DNA of 64,000 nt from an uncultured Prevotella sp. (GCA_900315765.1 ONAK01000010.1:1-64000); one strand, 5' to 3'; counted from the first letter of the stretch, positions 50,450-60,332 are shown. Notes: generated by a model not told the origin, from the sequence alone. A program made the numbers and translations.

Positions 50450-52525
50450 ATGCCAAGATATTTCTACTATTCTGATATACAAACGTTTTTAAGCGAAAGC
50501 GATGACCAGATATTTGGAAAACTCGCAGGAAGCGATGAGTATGATTCTGCTCGTACTCAAAAGAACGCTTGGGCTGAAGAAATAGTAGTGATGAAACAAG
50601 TTCTTGATGCTTACAAGTCAGAATCAGCCTGGATAGCATTTGAATACACTATTCCGCGTATTGGTAAACGTATTGATGTGGTTTTACTTTTGCGTGAACG
50701 TGTATTTGTGATAGAATTTAAGGCTGGAGAAGAAGAGATAAAACATGCTGATTTGGACCAAGTACTTGACTATGCTCTTGATTTAAAAAACTTTCATCAA
50801 GGCAGCGCCGACCGTAGAATTGTACCAATTCTTGTGCCAACAGAGAATGACCAAACATCAAGTATATGTCGTCTTTCTCATTATGACGATGGTATTTATG
50901 AGCCTATGGTGGCAAATAAAGATTCGTTGAGTGATATAATTAATAAGGTATTAGTACAAGAAATTCCTCATATTAATTATAATGTAGCATTACAGGATTG
51001 GGTGCGTAGCCGTTATGCTCCAACACCAACTATAGTTGAAGCAGCAAGCGCTCTTTATACTCAACATAGCGTAGCCGACATTACACGTCATGAAGCAGAG
51101 GGAGAGCAATTGCAAAGAACTACTGATTATGTAATGCAGGTAATCCGTGAGACAAAAGCTCGGCGAGGAAAGAGCATTTGTTTCGTAACTGGTGTGCCAG
51201 GAGCAGGAAAAACTCTTGTTGGTCTTAATGTTGCTATCCAACAGTCTGAACAGCTTACTGATGGTAAGCGTGATTTGGCTGTATATCTTTCAGGTAACGG
51301 TCCGCTTGTAGCTGTACTTACTGAGGCTTTAGCTCGCGACAAACAACGCCAAGAAGAAGAGAAGGGAAATAAATACTATATTACAGCTGCACGTCGAGAA
51401 GTATCACAGTTTATACAGATTATCCATCGTTATCGCGATCAGATGCTTGGCAAACTCCGAACACCTGTACGTGATGGGAAGATAGAGATAGACCCAGCCA
51501 AAGAATTACGTGATAAAACTGCAGGTTATGCAGAAGTGGAGAATATTGCTATTTTTGACGAGGCACAGCGTTCCTGGGATAAAGAGCACCTTTCTGCATG
51601 GCTAAAGCGCAAAAAGGGTTTCAATGATTTCCCCATGTCAGAGGGCGAATTCTTAATATGGTCGCTTGATCAACGTGAAGACTGGGCAGTAATAGTTTGC
51701 TTGGTTGGTGGCGGACAGGAGATAAATACAGGCGAAGCCGGTATTGGTGAGTGGGTTAGGGCAATGAACGAAACATTCCCACAATGGAAGGTGTATATTT
51801 CTAATCAACTTACCGACAAGGAATATGCAGAAGGACAAGTCGCTGAAATGTTATCAGAACATCAGAATGTTGTGTTCTCGCCAGATTTGCATTTGGCTGT
51901 TTCAATGCGCTCTTATCGAGCTGAGAGTTTGTCGCGTATGGTTCATCATCTTCTTGATGGGAATGCAGAAATGGTTCGTCAAATTTATCAGCAAATCAGA
52001 GAACGCTATCCTATTGTGTTAACGCGTGACATAGATAAAGCGAAAGCATGGCTTAAGCTAATGGCTCGTGGTAGTCGTGAACGTTATGGTTTACTTGTAT
52101 CGTCAAAAGGGTATAGATTAAAGCCATTGTCCATTGACGTACGTTGCAAGCCTGACACTGTACATTGGTTCCTTGATGATGTAAACGATGTACGATCATC
52201 GTTGTTCTTGGAGGATGCTGCTAGTGAATTTGATGTGCAGGGATTAGAATTGGATTGGACCTGCTTGGTTTGGGATGGAGATTTCCGTTATACTGATGGC
52301 GGTTGGGATTATTATGAATTTAATGGTGGTAATCGTTGGAACCGCATAAAGAAACTAGAGCGTCAATCCTATCAACTTAATGCCTATAGAGTGCTACTAA
52401 CCCGTGCTCGTCAAGGAATGATAATCTGTGTGCCCAAGGGTGATATCAATGATGCAACCCGCTTACCAGAGTTCTATGATGGTACGTATGAATATCTAAG
52501 AAGTATTGGATTCAAAACAATCTAG
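50450..52525 (+). CDS. Nuclease-fused DUF2075 ATPase/helicase
   Basis: A 691-residue protein. The N-terminal domain has a PD-(D/E)xK-type layout: an upstream Glu (FEYTIPRIG), Asp in KRIDVVLLL and VFVIEFKAG supplying E-x-K (about 70-95). The second part is a DUF2075/SF1-type ATPase with Walker A GVPGAGKT (about 248), Walker B IAIFDEAQ (about 365), and a final helicase-like VLLTRARQGMIICVP. Such proteins are often linked to restriction or phage defence. It is 8 bp from the next gene and AT-richer than the host genes. Confidence 0.82.
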   Translation: MPRYFYYSDIQTFLSESDDQIFGKLAGSDEYDSARTQKNAWAEEIVVMKQVLDAYKSESAWIAFEYTIPRIGKRIDVVLLLRERVFVIEFKAGEEEIKHADLDQVLDYALDLKNFHQGSADRRIVPILVPTENDQTSSICRLSHYDDGIYEPMVANKDSLSDIINKVLVQEIPHINYNVALQDWVRSRYAPTPTIVEAASALYTQHSVADITRHEAEGEQLQRTTDYVMQVIRETKARRGKSICFVTGVPGAGKTLVGLNVAIQQSEQLTDGKRDLAVYLSGNGPLVAVLTEALARDKQRQEEEKGNKYYITAARREVSQFIQIIHRYRDQMLGKLRTPVRDGKIEIDPAKELRDKTAGYAEVENIAIFDEAQRSWDKEHLSAWLKRKKGFNDFPMSEGEFLIWSLDQREDWAVIVCLVGGGQEINTGEAGIGEWVRAMNETFPQWKVYISNQLTDKEYAEGQVAEMLSEHQNVVFSPDLHLAVSMRSYRAESLSRMVHHLLDGNAEMVRQIYQQIRERYPIVLTRDIDKAKAWLKLMARGSRERYGLLVSSKGYRLKPLSIDVRCKPDTVHWFLDDVNDVRSSLFLEDAASEFDVQGLELDWTCLVWDGDFRYTDGGWDYYEFNGGNRWNRIKKLERQSYQLNAYRVLLTRARQGMIICVPKGDINDATRLPEFYDGTYEYLRSIGFKTI

Positions 52526-52533
52526 TCTATCAT

Positions 52534-55338
52534 ATGTCTATTGTTGATAAAATATTTAGGCTATTTCAATCAGACAAGACACATTCTCTTGTTATGACAA
52601 CGGAGATAGAAGCAATGATGTCATTTCGTAAAGAGATGACCTCTTTGCTAGAAATAGACAGTTATATCGCTAAATCAGATTATGCTTATTTGCGTGATAA
52701 ATATTTAGACACCTATACATTTTTTGAGAATGCAAATCGAGCAAATACGTTGAATTATTATTGTGATAAGAATGGTTTAAATATAAAATATGCAAAAGAG
52801 TTCCTTTCAGAATATAATGATGCTTGCTTGAATGACGAATCTTTAAATATATCCCAACATAATAAACAATTTGTTCAAAATCATCTGAAACGGGAAAAAG
52901 ATTATCTGGATAATATCCTTTCATCTGTTGACCCGAATATTAAATTAGATGAAGAACAAAAACGTGTAGTACTTTCTGATGAAGATTATACTTTGGTAAT
53001 TGCAGGTGCAGGAGCTGGTAAAACGACTACAGTCTCTGCAAAAGTTAAGTATCTTGTAGAAAAGAAAGGAATATCACCAGATCAAATATTAGTTATTTCA
53101 TTTACAAATAAAGCAGTAGAAGAACTGCGTGACAAAATCAATAAAAAATTAAAGATTAAGTGCCCTGTTACTACTTTTCATAAAACTGGCTATGCAATAT
53201 TGCGTCGCAAAGATACTGAACGTAAAGTAGTAGTAGATCAGGGGTTTATGTATAATGTTATTAACAATTATCTTAAAGTAAATATATTAGACAATCCAGA
53301 GTTAGTAGACAAACTAATTCTATTCTTTGGTAGTTATTTTGACGCACCATATGAGGGAGCAGACTTGAATGATTTCTTTAACTATATTTCTAAAGCAGAC
53401 TTTTCAACCATTCGTGGAAATATTGACGAATACTCAGAAAAAATCATCAATGAACGAACAGGTAAATGTCAAACAATTGCTCGTGAAACTTTACGTTCTG
53501 CTCAAGAGGTGCAGATTGCTAATTATTTGTTCTTAAACGGTATTGATTACATATACGAAAAGCCTTATCCGTTCAGTATTGCTAATTCTTATAAAGTCTA
53601 TACACCAGATTTTACTATAACACAGGGAGAGAAAGTAACCTATATCGAACATTTTGGTATAACTCAAAGCGGATTAAATAATAGATACACAGCTGACCAA
53701 ATCGATAAATATAAACGCGAAGTTAATGATAAAGTCAAGTTGCATAAAGAACATGGCACAGATTTGATTTATACTTTTTCCGCATTTAATGATGGTAGAA
53801 GTTTGCTTGAACATTTAGAACAAGAACTTATCGAGCATGGTTATGAGCTTCATCCAAGGCCATCTAGGGAAGTATTTGAGAAAATTGTTAATACTGAAGA
53901 AAATCGATACATTTCACGGCTAGTGAATATGGTATGCACATTCATTCAGAACTTTAAAACTAATGGTTATACATCGGAGAAGTTTTTTGCATGGAATGCT
54001 ACTGCAAAGAATGAACGCTCAAAACTATTCCTTACAATATGCGAGCAATGTTACCATGAATATACTAAATGTCTCAAAGAGCGCCATGCTATTGATTTTG
54101 AGGACATGATAAACGATTCTGCACGTATCTTACGTGAGGCTGAGGAACAAAAATTACAGCTTGATTTTAAATACATTATAGTTGATGAGTACCAAGATAT
54201 TTCTCGTCAGCGGTTTGATCTTACCAAAGAATTGAGCCGTCTTTGTGATGCAAAAATAATTGCAGTCGGTGATGATTGGCAGTCTATTTATGCTTATGCT
54301 GGCTCGGATATAACGTTGTTTACGCATTTCAAAGAAACATTTGGATATGGACTAGAACTTAGAATAACTAATACATATCGTAATGCTCAAGAGGTTATTG
54401 ATATTGCGGGTGGTTTTATTCAAAAGAATTCTGCTCAAATAAAGAAAGCACTTATTTCTCCAAAACATATCTCTAATCCTGTAGTAATACAAACGTATAC
54501 AGAAGAAGTGGATCGTAAGAAGTATGAAGGACGGGGTGGAAAATATTTCTTGGTAGGTGAGACGGTTGAAAAAATAATGAAAGAAATTCTTGCTGAAGAT
54601 CCGAAGTCTTCGATATTGTTGTTAGGTCGCTATGGTTTTGATGGCTTTAATCTAACGAAGTCTGCTGATTTCGAGTATTGGGAAAAAACAGGTAATGTTA
54701 CGTCAAAGACCTTCGCTGATATTGAGATGGAGTTTATGACTGTACATCGTGCCAAAGGATTAGGTTTTGATAATGTAATTCTAATTAATGCAATAGATTC
54801 TGTTTATGGGTTCCCGTCAAAAATTCAAGACGATCCTATTTTACAATATGTGGTTAAAATAGACCGTTCAATTGAGTATGCAGAGGAACGGCGTTTGTTT
54901 TATGTAGCTCTGACTAGAACAAAAAATCGCGTATATATAGTTACTCCTCAACAGCGACCATCGGAATTTGTTCGCGAATTAGTTAATGATTATCCTAATG
55001 TTACATTACGAGGACAATTAGATGAGCTTCAACAGAATACTGGAGATGTTAAGCGTTGCCCAATTTGTGGTTATCCACTGCAATTTAGATATAAGAAAGC
55101 ATATGGTTTAAAATTATGGATGTGTACTAATGAACCAGAGATATGTGATTTCCTTACAAACGATTTAAGAGGAAATGGAATGTCTATTATAAAATGCGAT
55201 CATTGTAAAGATGGGTATTTGATAGTTAAGCCAGGTAAGAGTCCATTCTTGGGTTGTACAAATTATACTCCTGATGGGAAAGGATGTAATCGAATGATGA
55301 CAAATAAAGAATATAATGAAATCATAAATCAAAAATAA
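52534..55338 (+). CDS. UvrD/HelD-like SF1 helicase with internal nuclease-like segment and zinc tail
   Basis: A 934-residue protein. After about 140 residues of unique helical sequence comes the Q-motif and Walker A IAGAGAGKTTT (about 152), SFTNKAVEEL, Walker B IIVDEYQDISRQRF, GDDWQSIYAYAGSD, and the C-terminal VHRAKGLGFDNVI and YVALTRTKNRVYI motifs, all intact. A segment between helicase motifs (YEKPYPF..., YTPDFTI, YIEHFG) looks like an inserted PD-(D/E)xK nuclease. The tail has two zinc-ribbon patterns, CPICGYPL and CDHCKDGYL. It would unwind and possibly cut DNA. Confidence 0.86.
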   Translation: MSIVDKIFRLFQSDKTHSLVMTTEIEAMMSFRKEMTSLLEIDSYIAKSDYAYLRDKYLDTYTFFENANRANTLNYYCDKNGLNIKYAKEFLSEYNDACLNDESLNISQHNKQFVQNHLKREKDYLDNILSSVDPNIKLDEEQKRVVLSDEDYTLVIAGAGAGKTTTVSAKVKYLVEKKGISPDQILVISFTNKAVEELRDKINKKLKIKCPVTTFHKTGYAILRRKDTERKVVVDQGFMYNVINNYLKVNILDNPELVDKLILFFGSYFDAPYEGADLNDFFNYISKADFSTIRGNIDEYSEKIINERTGKCQTIARETLRSAQEVQIANYLFLNGIDYIYEKPYPFSIANSYKVYTPDFTITQGEKVTYIEHFGITQSGLNNRYTADQIDKYKREVNDKVKLHKEHGTDLIYTFSAFNDGRSLLEHLEQELIEHGYELHPRPSREVFEKIVNTEENRYISRLVNMVCTFIQNFKTNGYTSEKFFAWNATAKNERSKLFLTICEQCYHEYTKCLKERHAIDFEDMINDSARILREAEEQKLQLDFKYIIVDEYQDISRQRFDLTKELSRLCDAKIIAVGDDWQSIYAYAGSDITLFTHFKETFGYGLELRITNTYRNAQEVIDIAGGFIQKNSAQIKKALISPKHISNPVVIQTYTEEVDRKKYEGRGGKYFLVGETVEKIMKEILAEDPKSSILLLGRYGFDGFNLTKSADFEYWEKTGNVTSKTFADIEMEFMTVHRAKGLGFDNVILINAIDSVYGFPSKIQDDPILQYVVKIDRSIEYAEERRLFYVALTRTKNRVYIVTPQQRPSEFVRELVNDYPNVTLRGQLDELQQNTGDVKRCPICGYPLQFRYKKAYGLKLWMCTNEPEICDFLTNDLRGNGMSIIKCDHCKDGYLIVKPGKSPFLGCTNYTPDGKGCNRMMTNKEYNEIINQK

Positions 55339-55342
55339 TAAT

Positions 55343-56221
55343 ATGATTAGCAATCAGTTGGTACAAATGGCATTGTCTGCAATTATAAGATGCAAGGAAC
55401 AAATTGACATATTTGAACTTGTTAATATTTTGCGTGGAAGACACTCAAAGACAGTGAAACAACATGGCTATGATTCTATTAAGACCTTTGGGGTTGGCAA
55501 GTTATATTTAAGAAACCAATGGATTTATTGGATAATTCAGATGATTCAACAAGAACTAATAAATATTGATTATGAAGACAATGATAGACTTAAGGTTTTA
55601 GAAAAGGGCTATCAAGTTCTAAAAGGAGAAATAAGTATAATTTTGAAAAGACTGCCAGATGATACTAACGTGTCTACTCCCATAAGTAATTGTTATACAA
55701 TAACTAAAAATGGAATTTTATATCACATTGATTTGGATATTAAAGATGCTATTAACTGGAGAAAATATATAAATGATTTTGATAAAATCGTATATTGGAA
55801 TTATGCAAAAGAACGTTATGTTAATGTAAACGATATAATACCTCAAGGAATAATAGAAAGAGAGCGAGTAAAGATGAAATTCATAGAAATAGTAACTCAG
55901 ATTAATAATCTTACATATAATGGTGAAGTTATTATTGTTCCTAAGAAAATTGATCGTGATATTTATGGAAATGAAGTTTTGCCATTGTCATTGCCATTTG
56001 AAGAATGTTTAGCACGACTAAAGAAATTTGTTGAAACAACAGGTCGTTATCCTAAAATGAAAGCCGTAGCAGATGAAGCTGCTTTGCGAAAATGGTTTCG
56101 AGAAGTAGGACACGGAATTATTCCAATGACGTTAGAGCAGAGGGAGGCGTTCTATTCCTTCAAGTCTCAATATCCAAATGTGAACAAATCTTACACAAGT
56201 GATTTTAAATCAAATTCATAA
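55343..56221 (+). CDS. Third cassette protein, helicase-associated-like C-terminus
   Basis: A 292-residue protein without signal peptide or membrane segment. The N-terminal 230 residues are not recognised (Ile/Asn/Lys-rich, very AT-rich DNA). The C-terminal 65 residues (ECLARLKKFVETTGRYP, RKWFREVGHGIIPMTLEQREAF) resemble the helicase-associated domain that binds DNA beside some helicases. It starts 4 bp after the helicase stop, so the three genes are one unit. It is a candidate specificity or sensor subunit. Confidence 0.7.
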   Translation: MISNQLVQMALSAIIRCKEQIDIFELVNILRGRHSKTVKQHGYDSIKTFGVGKLYLRNQWIYWIIQMIQQELINIDYEDNDRLKVLEKGYQVLKGEISIILKRLPDDTNVSTPISNCYTITKNGILYHIDLDIKDAINWRKYINDFDKIVYWNYAKERYVNVNDIIPQGIIERERVKMKFIEIVTQINNLTYNGEVIIVPKKIDRDIYGNEVLPLSLPFEECLARLKKFVETTGRYPKMKAVADEAALRKWFREVGHGIIPMTLEQREAFYSFKSQYPNVNKSYTSDFKSNS

Positions 56222-56226
56222 CGATT

Positions 56227-56907
56227 ATGGAATACGACATGAATGAAAGAAAAAGTGGAAATGCTAAAGTGTACATAGTTCTGTTGAGCGTGGCACTTGT
56301 GATTGCTTTGCTTTGGGCTACAGGCCTGATTCGTTGGGAAGATTCTTCGAAAGAACGCACCGCTTTCTCTGGAGAAATGATATATGATGAAGACGGTGAT
56401 ATCACTGTGCCTGTAGATGAGTGGAGGGCACTTCAAAACGAAGTGCAACAACTTCGTCAGGAGGTAGAACAACTAAAATCTGGGCGCCATAATGGGCGTG
56501 TGGCTGTGAAAGCGCAGGTGCAGGCAAAGGAAGTATCGAAACCAACTACTACGCAATCAGATGAAATACAAACGTCGGATGCTTATAATCCTAATGCACT
56601 CGTATTGGCGAATTATAATCATGACTGGGTGGAGTCTGATGCTACTGTGGCTTTAAAAAATACTATAGATCGCACAGTAACACAGGTTACAGGACGTATG
56701 GTATACTACGACATGAGTGGAAATATGCTGGATTATCAAGATTTTACAAAGTCTATTACTATTGAGCCAGGGATGGCAAAGAGTTTCACTCTGAAAGGAT
56801 ATGGGCATAAAGATGATTATGCATATTATAAAAGTGATGTCATGTCTTCTAAACCTGATCGTAAATATAAGGTTAGATTTGAATTAAAATCATATAAAAC
56901 CAGATAA
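56227..56907 (+). CDS. Membrane-anchored coiled-coil protein
   Basis: A 226-residue protein with a basic N-terminus, one membrane segment (about 15-34), a coiled-coil stretch (about 70-90, NEVQQLRQEVEQLKS) and a C-terminal beta-rich extracytoplasmic domain (about 130-226) that resembles FxLYD-like domains without my being certain. It follows the third cassette protein by 5 bp, but higher-GC DNA and a separate two-gene membrane pair suggest it may be an independent module. Confidence 0.7.
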   Translation: MEYDMNERKSGNAKVYIVLLSVALVIALLWATGLIRWEDSSKERTAFSGEMIYDEDGDITVPVDEWRALQNEVQQLRQEVEQLKSGRHNGRVAVKAQVQAKEVSKPTTTQSDEIQTSDAYNPNALVLANYNHDWVESDATVALKNTIDRTVTQVTGRMVYYDMSGNMLDYQDFTKSITIEPGMAKSFTLKGYGHKDDYAYYKSDVMSSKPDRKYKVRFELKSYKTR

Positions 56908-56912
56908 GCAGT

Positions 56913-57149
56913 ATGATGAATATAATTGCAGAAATAGTGATTAGCCATTCTATATGGAAGGTCCCTTTGATGATTCTGGCTGTATTGGGGGTCCTATTTA
57001 TAATCTATTGGTTATATATTGGAATCACCAAGAGAATGGCTGAGAACAGGAATCGTGATCCATTGGGGTGGGTGCTATTGTCGTTGTTTGTATCGCCAAT
57101 ACTAACTTGGATAATTTTGCTTATCGTTGGTTATAAACATAACGAGTAG
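56913..57149 (+). CDS. Small two-span membrane protein
   Basis: A 78-residue protein with two hydrophobic segments (about 15-37 and 51-72) separated by the basic loop ITKRMAENRNRDPLGW. The loop signature (NRDPLGWVLLSLFVSPILTW) is common in small membrane proteins of unknown role. It lies 5 bp after the coiled-coil membrane protein gene and 9 bp before the Nudix gene. Confidence 0.7.
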   Translation: MMNIIAEIVISHSIWKVPLMILAVLGVLFIIYWLYIGITKRMAENRNRDPLGWVLLSLFVSPILTWIILLIVGYKHNE

Positions 57150-57158
57150 TCAATCACA

Positions 57159-57551
57159 ATGAAATCAATAGAAGTAGTTGCAGCGATAATACGCAAGGGG
57201 GATAAGATATTTGCCACTCAGCGTGGGTATGGCGATTGGAAGGATTGGTGGGAGTTTCCCGGGGGAAAGATGGAACCGGGGGAAACGCCTGAAGAGGCCC
57301 TGAAGCGTGAGATACAGGAGGAACTATCGACTGAGATTTCGGTGGATAAGTTTCTGTGTACGGTGGAGTATGACTACCCTAAGTTTCACTTAACAATGCA
57401 CTGCTATTGGTGCTCGCTGATTAGCGAAGCACTGCATCTTAATGAGCATGAAGCTGCAAAATGGCTGAGCATCGATGAGATAAACAGCGTGAAGTGGCTT
57501 CCGGCTGATGTGATGGTCATTAAGGAGATGTCTTGGCAGAGCCAAGTTTAG
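57159..57551 (+). CDS. Nudix hydrolase, MutT-like
   Basis: A 130-residue Nudix enzyme with the full Nudix box (GGKMEPGETPEEALKREIQE, then EL) near residue 33. The length and the WKDWWEFPGG start suggest an 8-oxo-dGTP diphosphatase or similar dNTP-cleaning enzyme. It follows the membrane pair closely and is followed by a dispersed repeat piece. Substrate is inferred by family. Confidence 0.9.
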   Translation: MKSIEVVAAIIRKGDKIFATQRGYGDWKDWWEFPGGKMEPGETPEEALKREIQEELSTEISVDKFLCTVEYDYPKFHLTMHCYWCSLISEALHLNEHEAAKWLSIDEINSVKWLPADVMVIKEMSWQSQV

Positions 57552-57612
57552 GAGATGTCTCGACTACGCTCGACATGACAAAAGGGGGGCGCTCGAGATG
57601 ACAGAGAGGGGG
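57548..57612. repeat. Partial palindromic repeat R4
   Basis: GGAGATGTCTCGACTACGCT, then CGACATGACAAAA, and a second half GCGCTCGAGATGACAGAGAGG. It is nearly identical to 60246-60307, which follows another gene end. Confidence 0.75.
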
Positions 57613-57635
57613 ATGCCCTCATGACAGAGAGGAGA

Positions 57636-58481
57636 TTAGAATCGCTTTATGATATTCTGCAGGGCGACGGCGGGCATGGGTTTGCTGAACACCATGTCGA
57701 AGATGTATGGCACTTTGGCGGCGTAGTAGGGCATGAGTCGCTGGGTGGCCTCGGCGATAGCTTGCGGGTCGCTGGTGCCCAGATAGGCCGGGAAAAAGAT
57801 GTCCCAGTGGGCCTGCATCTGATCGTGTGTGATGTGGAATATGTGCTGCACACGATCGTCGGGCATGTTGTGACACATGGTCCATAGCAGTGCCAAGTCC
57901 CATTCGGGGGCACCGTAGGCAAATTCACCCACATCTATCCATAGGTGGCGCTCGCCGTCGGTGATGATGTTGCCTATGTGCAAGTCGCCATGCACACAGC
58001 GTGGCGTGTCGGGCACGGTTTCAAGAAACTTCAGAGCCAGCAGCTTGTAATCATCTGGCACACGATTCTTCTCGCGATAGAATCGCTCCAGGCGCAGTCG
58101 GTATGAGTCAAGATGCGTGGTGTCGGCCAGAGTGCTGTGCAGATCGCGGGCCATCTGTGCAAAATTCAGTGATATCTCCTCCAGTCGCTCGGGCTCTTGC
58201 GAGATGATGCGTGTGTACGATCGCTTGTTTTTTATCAGTTCGTACTCGGCTCCGCTGCGCTCTCCATCGGTTATCAGTCGGTATGGCTTTGGTGATGGGA
58301 TGCCCAGATCGTACACTGCACGAGCAGTCAGAAATTCGGCCTTGGCCCTGTCGGCCTCGAATCCGTTTTTATATAGTTTTGCCAGCGATTGTTCGTCCTT
58401 TTTAGTATAGGTAATAGCTGTGCCGCCCTCGCCGGTCTGGGTGTAGTCGCTTAGATTGATAGTCTGTATAGCTTCGGTCAT
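57636..58481 (-). CDS. Aminoglycoside-phosphotransferase-fold kinase (TIGR02172-like)
   Basis: A 281-residue protein of the APH/choline-kinase fold. It has a nucleotide-binding beginning (GEGGTAITYTKKDE) and the catalytic loop CVHGDLHIGNII (about 165) followed by the metal Asp in LWIDVGEFAYGAPEWDLA. It belongs by pattern to a paralogous putative phosphotransferase family; the substrate is unknown, and an antibiotic target should not be assumed. A minus-strand -7 box TATCTTTG lies at 58507-58514. Confidence 0.85.
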   Translation of the reverse strand: MTEAIQTINLSDYTQTGEGGTAITYTKKDEQSLAKLYKNGFEADRAKAEFLTARAVYDLGIPSPKPYRLITDGERSGAEYELIKNKRSYTRIISQEPERLEEISLNFAQMARDLHSTLADTTHLDSYRLRLERFYREKNRVPDDYKLLALKFLETVPDTPRCVHGDLHIGNIITDGERHLWIDVGEFAYGAPEWDLALLWTMCHNMPDDRVQHIFHITHDQMQAHWDIFFPAYLGTSDPQAIAEATQRLMPYYAAKVPYIFDMVFSKPMPAVALQNIIKRF

Positions 58482-58595
58482 AATGTGATGTTATTTTAGG
58501 TCACTGCAAAGATACAATATTTTAGCAAACCAGAATAACTTTTTTGCGGAAATCTTAAAAAATAAATAATTACAATATAATTCGTTGAAATATCG

Positions 58596-58603
58596 TATCT
58601 TTG
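58596..58603 (+). promoter_or_regulatory. -7 box of the first C11 protease gene
   Basis: TATCTTTG, 48 bp before the ATG; no TTG at the ideal distance. Confidence 0.55.
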
Positions 58604-58651
58604 CAACGGAACGAATCGATTTTTATGATAACCATCTAACTATAATGTAAT

Positions 58652-60196
58652 ATGAAAAAGAATCTATTAACCCTCGCAGCCATGCTGTGCTGCGCAATGA
58701 CAATGGCGGTGATGACCGCATGTTCTAACAATGACGACAATCCTGCAGGTCCTGACAGTCCAACGGAGCAGACGGAGTATGCCATCCTGTTATATGGCTT
58801 TGGAGGTCGAAATCTCGATATTGGTATCTTTGGTAACATCATGGATTTCTACAAAGCCAAGCCCGAAAGCTACGGTAAGGTACAGATTGCCTGCCAGTAC
58901 AAGTATTCGTCGGCCGAAGATCTGCAGAAGTATTGGTTCGACATGCTCGGCGAGAAACTGTCCGACGAGGCCACAAACGCTATCAAGGATATGGGACTGC
59001 AAACCGTACGTTTCGTTGTCGATAATACCGTACAGTCGCCCGACGAAAATGTTCTGTTGAACCACCAGAATATCTATGGCCCCAAGAACAACTATGTGGC
59101 CAATGCCGATTCGCTCACCAACTTCATCAACTGGGCCACCAAAGCCTGTCCTGCCAAGCACTACATCCTGATTGTGAGCGATCATGGTGGCGGCTATCAG
59201 CCACACGACGACCTGCCATATAATGCGCCGTCGCAAACCAGAGGCGTACTCTACGACCAAAACCACGAGCCTAACCAGCACTTCACCGTGTCGTCGTTAA
59301 AGTATGCCATCGGTCGAGCCAATGCCCACATGGACGTGGTTTATCTCGATGCCTGTCTGATGAATACCATCGAGTATCAGTTCGAACTCAAGGAACTTGC
59401 CGATTACTATATTCTGTCGTCATTCGTGGTGCCCGGAGCAGGCGGTAGCTATTCGGTACTGATAGACGAGCTGGCCAAGAACGCTGGCGACATAGAAACG
59501 GCCCTGAAGAACTTCAACAAGGCCAGCGTTGATAAGTGGGACCAAGATGCTGCTGAACAAGCTAAACAGGGAAGCGCAGAAGCCAAGTGGGACTATCACG
59601 ACATGACTGTTACCCGCACCAGCGCCCTCGATGCCTTTGGCGTAAAGTTCAAGGAGTTTACCGATAAACTCGTGGCCGCTTATGCCGACGAAAGTAATAA
59701 GGCAAAGATCGATACCATCACCAAACATGCCTTCAAGGTTAACAACGAGCGTCCGGGTTACGATATGGTAGATTACGCTCAGAGCATCGTCGAAGCGTTG
59801 CCCGACGTTTATGACGCAGATTTCAATCTCGAGATAGGAACGGCTTTCAACAACTGTCTGGTAAGTCAGTATTGCAGCGATTTCCTGATGAAGAAAGGTC
59901 TTTCGGTAGATTGTAGCATCATGCTGGGCGTAGAGGGTAGTTACTATTTCTACGACTATGATAGGGAAAAACCTGAGATTCTGAATGGATACAAAATTTA
60001 CTATGCCGACGGCAAATTGGATAACTACAAGACTGGCGTAGCAGAGCCAGAGGTAAGCACCTGGCCGTCCACACTGGAGGATACCTACGGACAGCTGGCA
60101 TTCGACAAAGCAACCGGATGGAGCCGCTGGATCAAACTCAACAAGCAGCTGCCGTGCAACAATAGCCCCGTAGAAATGCATTATCCCATTGAATAA
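58652..60196 (+). CDS. C11 (clostripain-type) cysteine protease lipoprotein
   Basis: A 514-residue lipoprotein with lipobox AVMTACSNN. The catalytic His is in LIVSDHGGGYQPHDD (about residue 176) and the catalytic Cys in VVYLDACLMN (about 234), the pattern of clan CD family C11. It probably cleaves after Arg or Lys at the cell surface. The C-terminal 150 residues are a separate beta-rich domain with many Asp/Tyr. It is a paralogue of the 61325 gene. A repeat piece and a terminator follow. Confidence 0.87.
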   Translation: MKKNLLTLAAMLCCAMTMAVMTACSNNDDNPAGPDSPTEQTEYAILLYGFGGRNLDIGIFGNIMDFYKAKPESYGKVQIACQYKYSSAEDLQKYWFDMLGEKLSDEATNAIKDMGLQTVRFVVDNTVQSPDENVLLNHQNIYGPKNNYVANADSLTNFINWATKACPAKHYILIVSDHGGGYQPHDDLPYNAPSQTRGVLYDQNHEPNQHFTVSSLKYAIGRANAHMDVVYLDACLMNTIEYQFELKELADYYILSSFVVPGAGGSYSVLIDELAKNAGDIETALKNFNKASVDKWDQDAAEQAKQGSAEAKWDYHDMTVTRTSALDAFGVKFKEFTDKLVAAYADESNKAKIDTITKHAFKVNNERPGYDMVDYAQSIVEALPDVYDADFNLEIGTAFNNCLVSQYCSDFLMKKGLSVDCSIMLGVEGSYYFYDYDREKPEILNGYKIYYADGKLDNYKTGVAEPEVSTWPSTLEDTYGQLAFDKATGWSRWIKLNKQLPCNNSPVEMHYPIE

Positions 60197-60245
60197 CTAC
60201 ATCTTAATAATAAAGTGAAACAGGTACCAGTCCCATGTTCCACAT

Positions 60246-60307
60246 AGGAGATGTCTCGACTACGCTCGACATGACAAAAGGGGGGAGCGCTCGAGATGAC
60301 AGAGAGG
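60246..60307. repeat. Partial palindromic repeat R5
   Basis: Matches R4 almost base for base over 60 bp, differing mainly by two inserted bases (GGGGGGAGCGCTC against GGGGGGCGCTC). Confidence 0.78.
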
Positions 60308-60332
60308 GAAAGGAGGAATTTTAAGAAATAGG

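Noticed and set aside
57636..58481. An aminoglycoside resistance gene
   Set aside because: The kinase loop is shared by many small-molecule kinases, and the closest pattern is a paralogous family with no known resistance role.
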